64,000 nt of DNA from Ancistrus triradiatus (taxonomy: Eukaryota > Chordata > Actinopteri > Siluriformes > Loricariidae), in contig JAJAGP010003155.1 in NCBI GenBank assembly GCA_025084515.1, positions 18,838 through 82,837 on the forward strand. The letters run 5' to 3'. Position numbers and translations under genes: made by a program. Below are positions 48,727 to 58,280 of this stretch, piece after piece. The notes under the pieces are model-generated. The model was not told the origin of the DNA, did not search any database, and saw only the letters and a program-made list of their open reading frames with translations. Numbering within the stretch: the stretch's first letter is position 1; the number at the start of each line of letters is the position of its first letter.

Positions 48727-50498
48727 TCATGCAGAAGAATCATACAAATCATTCAACTTGACAACTGAATAATGGTCTGTAGATGTTGCTAACACTTCAT
48801 GGTCTTTCTTGTTGGAGGACGTCCATTTGGAACGAAACTCATGCTCCTCCTCACCAGTGCCAATGGCGTAAGGAGAACCTGTGCACATCATGCGAAGATT
48901 GTAGCATCAGAAATGATTCAGAGGAAGAAACAACAGAGAAGATGTGAAATCTGAAAGACTCACAGTCCACATAAGCCGTTTCTTCTCCATTTTGGTTTCT
49001 TCAGAGATTTAAGACAAGAAGACGAAACACAAATGAGGAATTACTGAGCCACCTCCCCACAAAACAAGCATAAATATGTCAGATATTATGTCAGACCTAC
49101 CTTTTTAGCTGAGAGGCCTGAGTTACTGTAAAGAATAAGTAAACATCATATAACATTCAGAACATTAAGGATCATGCATGGTATAATTTTAGAAGCTTAC
49201 CTGATGAATTTTGAGACTTTTTCCATAAACATACCACCATAACCACCACCAAAAGACTCAGTAAAATGGGTATGGTAACATACAGGGCAAGATGAGGGTC
49301 ACCCTCTGTGTTTAAACAGCAATTACAATTAATGGTTAGAAATGCACAAAAATGACTTCACCAGCTTCCTTTGTAAATCACCTCAAAACCACCCACCCAC
49401 ACATTAATATACATATATAAATCACATCAGATAAAACTCACCTGATCTTTGTCCACCAAAATTAGATGCTTCGGATTTATTCAGACTGACTGTAATATTA
49501 TTTATCACCTTCCAGTTTCCTTTTTTATCATCATATGGGTACAGATGTAAGGCACAAAGATACTGTCCAGCATCCCACTCTGTCACATTAATGATTCTAA
49601 TGTTGTGTGTGTATCGCTCAATAGTTTGGTTTGAGAATCTGTTATGCAGTTCTTCCTGCTCATTGCAGTAGGGATTGTGTTTTACAGCTACAAGCATATC
49701 AAAGTCATACGAATACAAACAGGTACTGCTCCGTCCAATAGTCTTGATCCAGTACAAAACAAATGGTTTGTCATACGTTTGGTCGATACTGCAGTTTAAA
49801 GTTATCAAATCTCCTTCAGTTATCGTGAGTGTAGATCTGTCCTCCGACATTTTTACTGGGGAGAAATCAACATTCAACATTGCTCATTATTGCAGGAAAA
49901 AACCCCACAGAATTACCTTGAGAGGAACGAAAATACAGAGCATTACTCACGGTCTTGCTTTGGAAAGGCAACAATGTATGAAGCGATGGTTTTGTTAGAT
50001 GGTTTGAATGGATAAAATAAACTAGAATCCAGATCAGTAACACACTTTAAAAATACGCCCCGTGTTATCGTCAGGCATGGTTCATCACTGCGATGTATCT
50101 CTTTATTTGCGCAGAAAGCTTTGATGGTGATATCAGGATGCACGTATGGTTTCACATGCACACACTTCACGGTGCAGTTAACATCGATTTTGCTGTAAGG
50201 CTCTGTGCTTATCTGCCATTTGCTGCTTTGGCAGTCCAACTTTTCTTCATGTGTAGTATAAATAAATTGAGTTTGACCTTATGGAAGAGAAAAAATACTT
50301 AGTAAAGGTCTTTTTAGATTAAACATTAGATTTGTACTACACTTCATTATTGACACTGCATTAATCTGTATAATCTCTGTTTGTACCATGACATATTTCA
50401 CTAATGACATGATCATACATAAAAGAATATGAAATTCACTCACCGTGGCATTTACTAAGGACAAAGAGCAGGACGGTAAAACCCAGAAGCGACACCAT
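48727..50498 (-). CDS. Paired-type Ig receptor, long-tail copy (7 exons, 370 aa)
   Basis: Exons: 50498-50444, 50277-49951, 49855-49442, 49305-49201, 49125-49101, 48998-48964, 48878-48727; 1113 nt in one frame, all introns GT/AG. Domains: signal peptide 1-18 (MVSLLGFTVLLFVLSKCH), six-cysteine domain 19-127, Ig V-type domain about 128-253 ending DAGQYLCA, and membrane segment about 271-293 followed by KK. The tail (294-370) has tyrosines at 318 (EETAYVDC), 324 (SPYAIG), 357 (DHYSVVKL) and 366. Only Y357 has a +3 aliphatic residue of the ITIM kind, and without the usual -2 residue, so inhibitory signalling is a suggestion. The small tail exons are less certain than exons 1-4, but the unbroken frame supports them. 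The first two extracellular exons are near-copies of 28018-29342; the membrane exon is not. Confidence 0.75.
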
Positions 50499-50582
50499 GG
50501 CTGTTTCTTGCCGCAAGAGAAAGAGTAGAAATCATGCATGTATTTCCTGCCTTTCTCAATGCATGAGACTTCCTTCAGAAAA
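50499..50582 (-). promoter_or_regulatory. Conserved upstream segment of receptor copy 2
   Basis: Same landmarks as 29343-29425: GGAAGTCTCATGCATTGAG, AGGAAATAC, then CAAGAAACAGCC before ATG. An ETS-type GGAAGT core is present. Confidence 0.4.
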
Positions 50583-50879
50583 CTAACTTCCTTTTTTGAA
50601 ACAGTTTTAATATTCAGCTATCCAGCTAATATTTATATAATATAAATAGGGGAGGCAAGATAGAGAGTTACATACTGTGTAGTTAGATGCATTAGGAACT
50701 GGTAACTAGTATTACTGAAAATAACAGTCACCCAAAAACATAACTATAAATGCAGTAGGTACTGTGAAGCTGCATTAGCACCCAGTAAACTCTGGGTAAA
50801 ATTCTGATAACATATTGGCTGTTATGACGCAAACACCACTATTCATTCTGTCATTCATTTGATACCCGCTTCAATTTAT
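50583..50879. repeat. Upstream flank shared with receptor copy 1
   Basis: 50755-50870 matches 30400-50515-type flank of copy 1 (30400-30515). The rest is AT-rich and holds nothing recognisable. Confidence 0.5.
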
Positions 50880-51066
50880 TATTCGTTTAGCTGAGACACT
50901 TATCCAGAGCACTCATCTAGAGATTCAATCCTACAATAAAAACAATTGTGGATTTTAGGTCTTTGCTCATGAACCTAACTGTGGCAGCATGGGAAAAATG
51001 TGATTTAAGCCCTGGACATTCTGGTCAGTGGTCCAGTACCGTAGGCGCTACATCACCACAGTCCCA
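50880..51066 (-). mobile_element. Old tRNA-derived SINE
   Basis: A degenerate reverse-strand copy: 'cttatccagagc', 'aattgtgg', 'ggacattctggtc', 'accacagtccc'. Confidence 0.65.
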
Positions 51067-51068
51067 CT

Positions 51069-51257
51069 TTTACATTTACAGCATTTAGCAGACACCCTTA
51101 TCCAGAGCTTATTTGATACAGTCTTACAATCCAAGCAATTGTGGGTTAAGGGCATTCCTCAAGGACCCAACAGTGGCAGCTTGACAGAGGTGGGATTTGA
51201 ACCCTGGGCCTTCTGGTCCATAGTCCAGTACCTTGCCAGCTAGGCTACCACAGTCCC
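51069..51257 (-). mobile_element. tRNA-derived SINE
   Basis: Reverse-strand copy from tacatttacagcatttagca to ggctaccacagtccc, moderately preserved. Confidence 0.8.
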
Positions 51258-51375
51258 TTCTGGTCCTTCTTACCTTAGTCCAGTACCTTACCCGCTAGGC
51301 TACCACAGTCCCTTCAGGACCTTCTGGTCCATAGTCCATAGTCCAGTACCTTACCCGCTAGGCTACCACAGTCCC
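51258..51375 (-). repeat. Two extra SINE heads in tandem
   Basis: After the full SINE, its head segment is repeated twice more (ending cagtccc at 51313 and 51375), each about 60 bp. This is a tandem expansion of the tRNA-like part only. Confidence 0.75.
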
Positions 51376-51519
51376 ACCAACCCACCAACACCTGAGATGA
51401 ATTCAGTTTTACTTCAACCCTTCATACAGTAATGAGATGTTGCAGCACTCATAATTTTAGTTAAACAGGTTTTCCTATAAATAACAGATATAGAACATAA
51501 ATGCATATATGTATATGCA

Positions 51520-51531
51520 CACGCACACACA

Positions 51532-51562
<31 letters not shown>
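51520..51562. repeat. CA/GC dinucleotide microsatellite
   Basis: A CA run passes directly into a GC run ending near 51562; a purine-pyrimidine alternation throughout. Confidence 0.9.
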
Positions 51563-51599
51563 GAATTGAGTTACGAATCTGTAGCGTGTCCTATTAACC

Positions 51600-51722
51600 A
51601 GCAGGCGGCGCCGCAATACCTCACCTTTGTATGAACGGTTTACGTAAAGCCGATTCCGTCACCGGTGTGGTGCAGTGAGCTAAGCGATCGACTCTCTCTC
51701 TCTCTCTCTCTCTCTCGCACCA

Positions 51723-51784
<62 letters not shown>

Positions 51785-52036
51785 ACCTCTGTTACTCCCT
51801 CAGTCACAGAGGAGCCTCAGTCACCACAGACCTGTCGCTCGCTATGGAGACCTGAGGAGAAAACAGGACGCTTTTTTAAATCGTTTTAAATTCAGGAGCT
51901 TCTGATAGCATTTGCTTCACACACACAAAGGAGTTTTGTTTCTGTGAAGAAGCTCTATTACTGAGGATACTTTCGCAAAACAAGGCGGCAGAACGGAGTC
52001 CTAAGGTGTAGCTATCTGTCAACAGCTGTAACTATG
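51600..52036 (+). other. Candidate untranslated first exon ending in ATG
   Basis: A CpG-bearing stretch with CT repeats (51691-51716) and CA repeats (51721-51782) leads into 250 bp of unique sequence. It ends ...AACAGCTGTAACTATG|GTGAGC (ATG 52034-52036, GT 52037-52038). A start codon placed exactly at an exon end before a strong donor is a known gene layout. If so, the gene runs right and its first intron fills most or all of 52-64 kb. No downstream exon was identified, so this stays tentative. Confidence 0.35.
51691..51782. repeat. CT then CA microsatellites
   Basis: A pure CT run of about 25 bp, a short gap cgcaccact, then about 60 bp of CA. Confidence 0.95.
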
Positions 52037-52215
52037 GTGAGCTACCTTTGTCACTCTCACTGAATTTGCTTATGTGCTGTTTCGCTTTGTGCTCCCACAA
52101 CTGGGACAGAACATTTACACTTGTGCCTACTGGGATTGTTTTTTTGTTGTCTTACACGCGTCAGAAATCCAGAACTTCTTACCTAGGTGTAAAATTGGGA
52201 CCAGGCTTAACCGAG

Positions 52216-53470
52216 GTGTTATGTCATTATGCTACTGGATTAACTCTTTACTTTCAACCAATCTAAGGTTTAATGATCCGAGTAACTACTGAGAGCTCAG
52301 TACAAGGACCAGTTTAGTTTATTCTACACTTAGTTTGTCATGTGCTGTTTGGATGCTGTAGGAGTCAGAATGGAAAAATGATCTAAGGAACCCTAACTGA
52401 CATCAAATTACTTTCAAATGGTTCTGCTTGACAGTCCACAAGTTATGGAGTTCTTCATGGAACATTTTGATAAACAGTTCTTCCAAGAGTCTTCTGAGGC
52501 AAACTAAAAACTCTTTCAGGATGCTGACTGTCACCGTTTGTGGTTATTAGACAAGTGTGGGATATTGAAAATCCTGTCTGACAATTAGTACATGTCCATT
52601 GTTGGATATCAGAGTACTAAAGAAAGTACATATCTTTTATAAACTTTGATTTAACCAAAGTATTATGTCATTATACCAATGGATTAACTCTTTACTTTCC
52701 ATCAGATGAGAGATCAGGAAGATGCAAGGTGTCCTATACTCAGAAAAAAAGGTTTGTTAGGGTTTTATGGCTGGATCTTCCATTTGTATTTGAAAAAGTG
52801 TGAATGGCAGCAATGATCCGAGTTCTACGGAGAGCTTAAAGGGAGGATGACATTGTTCTACATTTGGTTCACTTGATTTTGCTTAATTCTAGATCATCTG
52901 ATTGGTTCTTCTTGATTGCCCACTCGTTCTCCATGGAACATTTTGATAAACAGTTCTTCCAAGAACTCCCTGTTGGGGTCAGAGTCAAAGTAAAAATCTT
53001 CCAATATACTCTCTCGAACCTTTGTTATTAGATACTATATGTCTGCTAGCGGATTAACTCTTTACTTCCCATTAGTTGTACTTCTGTATCACTACTGAGA
53101 GCCCAAATGGTGACACAAGGTGTCCTCCCCAGAAAAAAAAGATTCTCAATGGTCTGTATGGTTCTTACATTTAAATTTGAATAACTATGAGAGATATAAA
53201 GTCTCCACCAAAGGGCTCTTCAAAATCTTCCTTGGTTCTTCTGGATTGGTCCACAATTTTATGGTGTTCTACACGGTTTGTTTTTTGGAACCTTTCTTCC
53301 TAGAATCACCTGTCAGAACATTCCTCTTTACTTTAAGCGTTTCCCTAGATGGAGAAACTGAAGTGTCCTTTAGAAAAGTTTTTAGTGTTAGTTTTAGTGC
53401 TATAAATAATAAACCCTGGAGAAAACTATTACTTTCCACTAGTTTTAGCTTGAGCATCTGAATGACTAAT
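52216..53470. repeat. Diverged tandem repeat, ~380-445-bp unit, 3-4 copies
   Basis: The phrase ggattaactctttactttcc recurs at about 52238, 52680 and 53041 and partially at 53425. 'ccgagt..ctac.gagagct' recurs at 52275, 52815 and 53090, and 'aacattttgataaacagttc' at 52460 and 52937. Order is kept in each unit, so this is one array. Apparent frames within it (for example 53120-53461) are not supported as genes. Confidence 0.7.
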
Positions 53471-53574
53471 GAACCAACTCATAGTTTTTTATTGAAGGGC
53501 GGATGTGGCTCTGAGATCTTTTGAGGTGTGTTAAACAATTATTTTTCTATTTTATTTTAAGACTTAGACAATTA

Positions 53575-54242
53575 CAGTCCCCTCCACAGATACTGGCTCT
53601 CCTGGTAAAGATTAGTAAGAAGGGCTGCGAGAATTACGCCTTTTGGTGAATTTCAGTAATCTCACAGTGTAATAAAGAAATATGACTACACAGAATAGAA
53701 CCTGATGCTCACTGTTAAGTATGGTGGAGGGTCTGTGATACTATGAAGCTGTTTTTCTTCCAAAGGCGCCGAGAACCTTGTTAGGATACATGGCATCGTG
53801 GACTTCATGAAATACCCAGACATTTTAATCAAAATCTGTCAGCCTTGGCCAGGAATCCTGACACAGCTTCCAAGTAGTTGGTTGGCATGGAAGTGGAGTA
53901 TAATTGTAGATTTGAAGATGTAGCGATTGCCAAATCTGCGACCCTACAAGTGATCCTCCCAGAAAGTGCCTTCATGTCGTCTTTCAGGCAGATTCATTAC
54001 AGCTCCATTTGGTTTAAACTAAATATTGAAATGGATTGGCTATTTTTAGATGTGTAGCTACGTCTGTAGACATTGACAAATTAGTGAAGGTCAGCACAGT
54101 CCAGGTTCTTCACGTTGTTGAATGAGTAAGGGAATTTCGGCTTTGTGTCTTCTCATATTTATACCTCAGTAAAACAGGAGGTTATGGTTGACATCTTTAA
54201 GAGTTCTCCTGAATTACTTAGATGCCAATAATTTTGGAGTTG
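53575..54242 (+). mobile_element. Tc1 remnant ('cagtcccctcc' family)
   Basis: Left end cagtcccctccacagatact after TA at 53573-53574. Transposase traces near 53700-53870 include 'tatggtggagggtctgtgat' and 'caccttgttaggatacatgg'-like stretches of the catalytic region. The right side fades at 'gccaataattttggag' near 54240. Confidence 0.65.
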
Positions 54243-55076
54243 AATACGACTTAGGCTAGGTATAGTGATGATTGATGCAGATGTACAGTGTTTGAAGTGG
54301 AAATAATGAAGACATAAACAAATGCAGTGTTACGTGTTCTTCAGTGCAACTCTGAGGAACGTTTTGCCCTCAAAAGCTGGAAGCAAGCTGTCAAGAAGTC
54401 AGGTAATTACATAGTACTGGTGTTTGGGTGCATAAATGCTGGCAAGTATCTGAAATTGGCTTAGGATGGACTAAGCTTTAGGTAGAACTGTAATTTAGTC
54501 CAAGTTAAACTTAAAACAGTTTTGCACTTCTCTCAAAGTCTTGTAACTGAAGAGGCTATAAATTTGCTGTTTTGGATCCCTGTTCCAAGTGCTAAGCTAA
54601 ACATGCTTGATGTATTTGGATAGTAACATCTGCCTACACTTCTTGGTGTTCTTTGGAATTGTATATGTAAGATAAATGAGAACTGGCTGGTTTATATCCA
54701 TAGATTGCTAGACGGTGCTGAGCTAGTCTAGGACATCCCCGTCTCTTGAGCTGCTTTGACATTTTCCACTTGATTTGCTTTCTGCATTCATTGCTATAAT
54801 TCACACACAGTGTTTTTGTCACTGAACAGGTTTAGCAGGTCCATCCATCTCATCCATGCTGAACAGATGCTTCAAGAGCTATGTCACCAGCAGAACTGGT
54901 TTTCTCTTCATGCCATAAACCACCCACCTTAGCCAGTGCTGGTGTTTGTATTTCAAATACTTTTAAGAAATCAGAGGTAACATCTATGCATGTCTCTGTG
55001 TTGCATAAGGAAATTAATGAACCTAAAAGGTCTGGCTAGCGAAGCTGAAAGTGAAGTGTCTGGAGATAGGGGATGG
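54243..55076. other. Gene-free stretch
   Basis: No exon or element was recognised. Confidence 0.4.
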
Positions 55077-55175
55077 TCCTAGATATTAGAAGATAATCTA
55101 AAATTGTAAAGGTGCTTTGAGACAAGTCTCCATTGTAAAAAGTGCTTTATAAATAAACGTGACTTGACTCAGCTT
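55077..55175 (+). mobile_element. L2-clade 3' terminal fragment
   Basis: About 100 bp: 'tattagaagataatctaaaa', 'gctttgagacaagtctccat', 'aaaaagtgctttataaataa' and a gacttgact tail. Confidence 0.75.
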
Positions 55176-55189
55176 GACTATAGAGCCAA

Positions 55190-55605
55190 AACTGTGTCCA
55201 AAACCATCCAAAAACATGGGTATTATATGAGGTTTGTCCTTCCTTTTCAGCTACGACAGTCTTTTTTTCCATCTAAGAGTTCTTTTCAATGGAAGCTGGG
55301 ACATGACTGAGAAGTTAGGAATTGATGTTAAACAAAAAGGCCTGGCTCACAGGTGGCATTCCAGTTCATATCAAAGTTGTCTAATGGAAGTCTTCATAAA
55401 AAATGGGCAAACCAGTTATTATGGGCTTTGCTTTAGGGTGGATGACAATGTTGATGAAATGACTTGTTGGAAACCTTCCAAAAATGCACTGAACTGTTCA
55501 GTACAGCCTGTTCTACTGCTACTGTTTGTCTATGGAGATTCAATGAGTGTGGCTGAAACAACAGTCATCAATGAGGGGTGTCTGCATACTTTTGGCCACA
55601 TAGTA
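55190..55605. mobile_element. Non-autonomous Tc1 element, degenerate left end
   Basis: The right end reads gtgtctgcatacttttggcc then acatagta, matching a known fish terminal-repeat style. The middle has 'ggcctggctcacaggtggca' as in related MITEs. The left end is uncertain. Confidence 0.5.
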
Positions 55606-55630
55606 TCGATGTTATTTTCTCAAGTCTGGG

Positions 55631-56143
55631 TTATACAGACGGAAAAGTAAGCTTCTTTGATCCAGTGTAAAAACGGCAGTCGGGGACTTCTCCAGAATTG
55701 GCTTTAAGTTTTGAGATGTTATTGTTTTGACTACAGTTTTGCGTTGGCGTCTCTTTCGTAAAGAGTTCTGATTTCAGAGTTGGAAACCCAAAGGAAATGG
55801 GAAGGGTTTCCAACTCTGAGGTCATTCTTAATGTCCACCTCTGGTATAAATAAAAATCCCACATGTGTACTCCATCTCGTGAGGCTGTGTCAAACTTGAG
55901 GATCTGAAGGTTTCCCCCCAAACACTTGCTGTCTAGACAGTTCTTGAAGCAGATCAGATTCCCTGTTTTTCCTTTGTTATACAACATTCTACATTCTACA
56001 TTTCTACATTTCAGCTTAAGATCAGTGGGAATGTTAGTATACTGCATATCTGAATAGTTGGGGCACCCCAGGTCAGAATACATGCACGTAAACCAAAAGT
56101 TAGACAGTTGTGTCAGCACATCACCTAAGATTGATATGGTCAT
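55631..56143 (-). other. 170-codon open frame, unassigned
   Basis: The longest frame outside transposons and receptors, starting MTISILGDVLTQLSNFWFTC and ending KKLTFPSV. It has seven or more cysteines in the first 100 codons and no transmembrane or transposase motif I know. I see no promoter, splice or family evidence. A 15-bp perfect hairpin (arms 55775-55789 and 55804-55818) sits inside it. It could be a relic of an unclassified element. Confidence 0.3.
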
Positions 56144-57263
56144 GAAGAAATAAGGAACTATATGACCTTAAAAATAGTATGAAAAACGGAAGGTCAAGAC
56201 CACAGAAGTGGTTGGTGGTGTGGCCAATTGACCCAGGATGTTAGGGTAAAAAAAAAAATAAAAAAGTTAGCTCGTTCCTGTTCAAAATACAGGGAATGTA
56301 AACACGGTCACTGGCATTAAACTTAAATATTAGATATTTTTGCTCATTTGAATACTTAATATTTAATACACATTGGACAAAATGAAAGAAAAAAAAATTG
56401 GGCACTTTTCCAGATCACCCACTGGCATCTTGTATCAGAAATGCATGGCAGAAATGCCCCCCATGTCCAGCCTCTTGCTCAGACAGGGCCAATCGTGCCT
56501 TCATGTTGCCTGACCCAGGTCACCACAGTAGCACACCAGCGAATTTCCCCTGCATCACCTGAGTGCTTGTGTGCAACAATGTGGCACCATTACATAAGAC
56601 TGTAACTCTTGTATGTAGAAGCTCGTTTAGGATTTCCCGATCCCGAAGCCAATGCCAACACAAAGTGCCTTGCCTTGTCCTTAAAATACTTCCAAACCTT
56701 CTGCCTGTGCCACTATTACTGTTCTCTAACAGTGGAGCGTAGACCAAATTGAAATAGCTTCACTCATTGGAGTATAAGAAATAGCCACACAGAGTATCAG
56801 AGACAGGACAGACCCTGCGCCGACGGTAGGTCTCTTCCTTCTCTCTTCTTTTGCTTTTCTCTCTTTCGTTTTTTCGTGTTTCTCTTTCTGTGGATTCTGA
56901 ATAGTAGGTCAGTATGACAGCATATGTTTTGCATTAGTAGCTCCAGTATGCTCAGCCTCCCACCCCCAACACAGGCACACACACACACACACACACTTTC
57001 AAAACCCACTTTTTGCGCTCGATCATGCTTTGCCAAGAGACTGTAGAGGAATTCAGCGTCTTCAGTGAGCAGCTAACTGCATCTGAGCTCTGGCATTCAT
57101 GAAGCACAAGAGCCGAGGTGCCACACGCTTTCGTTGCCTTTCTGATCATATTCTTGTTTCACCATCTTCCACAAATATTGCTCCAAGCTTTAGGAAGCTT
57201 ATAAGTTTCACCATACTTATTAAACAACCCAATATCATGTTGTTACTGACATCTACAAAAATT
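56144..57263. other. Gene-free stretch
   Basis: Contains a short CA run (56973-56996) and poly-A/poly-T rich tracts. No gene or element was recognised. Confidence 0.4.
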
Positions 57264-57368
57264 GAATTCAGTTTCATTTATATAGAGCTTTTAACAATAG
57301 GTGTTGAGTCTAGTCCCCAAATGAGCCACCAGTGGCGACTGTGGCAGGGAAACCACACCAAAAACACA
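57264..57368 (-). mobile_element. L2-type 3' end, reverse strand
   Basis: 'tttcatttatatagagctttt', 'aatgagccaccagtggcgac' and 'tggcagggaaac' are the reverse of an L2-like 3' end from a different subfamily than the plus-strand copies. Confidence 0.55.
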
Positions 57369-57429
57369 TGAGCATTAATATGAAGTTGGTTCCACTATAA
57401 TATTTTTCACTCTTCGGGGAAAGCTTGCA

Positions 57430-57512
57430 AGTGTCGCCTCACAGCTCCAGAGATCTCCAATTTGATCCCTGTACTTTGTCTGTGTGGAGTTTGTATGTTC
57501 TCCCTGTTTACC
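57430..57512 (+). mobile_element. DANA/HE1-like SINE fragment
   Basis: Plus-strand core 'tctgtgtggagtttgtatgt' and 'tctccctgtt' preceded by a degenerate tRNA-like part. It is cut off by the L2 copy that follows. Confidence 0.6.
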
Positions 57513-58280
57513 TGCCTTGTCTGTTAGCCGGGAGTGTCGAATGGGCGGTCTGGCTGAACTGGGCTTCGGTCCTCGTGATCTTGACTCGTGCATCCTTGCC
57601 TTAGAATAAGGGCAGAGCTGGGGGTTCATAGTCAAAGAGACTTATGGTGATCAGAGACGTTGGGTTGCTGTCTTCTGCCTCCCGTGGGGTTGCCAATGTC
57701 TCATGTGATTCCTCTTGGCTGTGTTTTCCTACCAGTTCTCCTCTTTCTAGCTATGCTGCTATAGCTAATGCTGCACGGGTCTCATGCTACACATGGCATC
57801 AGTGATTGTTAATAGACACTGTGCTCTTAATCAATAACTAATTACATTTTCTGTTTTCTCTCCGAGCTGTGTTCCAGTACCAGTTCCAGCCTCACACATG
57901 ATGTTCAGCCTGCTGGAGCTCCAGTCAAGCTGCTTCCGTCATCAGCTCCAGCCCATCATACCCAGGCCACTTAATGCCGATGTGCATACTTCATATTTTT
58001 ATTCGAACTTTGACTCCATGACTTTAGTTTTCGCTCTTAGATTTATCATCTACGTACGCCGCCCAAGGAGGTTGGGTCCCTTTTTGAGTCTTGGTCCTCC
58101 CAAGGTTTCTTCCTATAACACTCGGGGAGTTTTTCCTTGCCACTGTCGCCCTAGGCTTGCTCAATTTGGGATTGGACGTAGTTATTAGGAGATAATCTAA
58201 ACTTGTAAAGTTGCTTTGAGACAATGCTCCATTGTAAAAAGCGCTATATAAATAGATCTGACTTGACTTGACTTGACTTT
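57513..58280 (+). mobile_element. L2-clade retrotransposon 3' portion
   Basis: About 770 bp matching 26520-27305 and 29630-30395 up to the tgacttgacttgactt tail. The 5' boundary joins the SINE fragment directly. Confidence 0.85.

Noticed and set aside
53120..53461. 113-codon plus frame
   Set aside because: Falls inside the diverged tandem repeat; the other units do not keep it open.
55234..55650. 138-codon plus frame as a gene
   Set aside because: Covers a non-autonomous Tc1 element whose terminal repeat is visible at 55585-55605.
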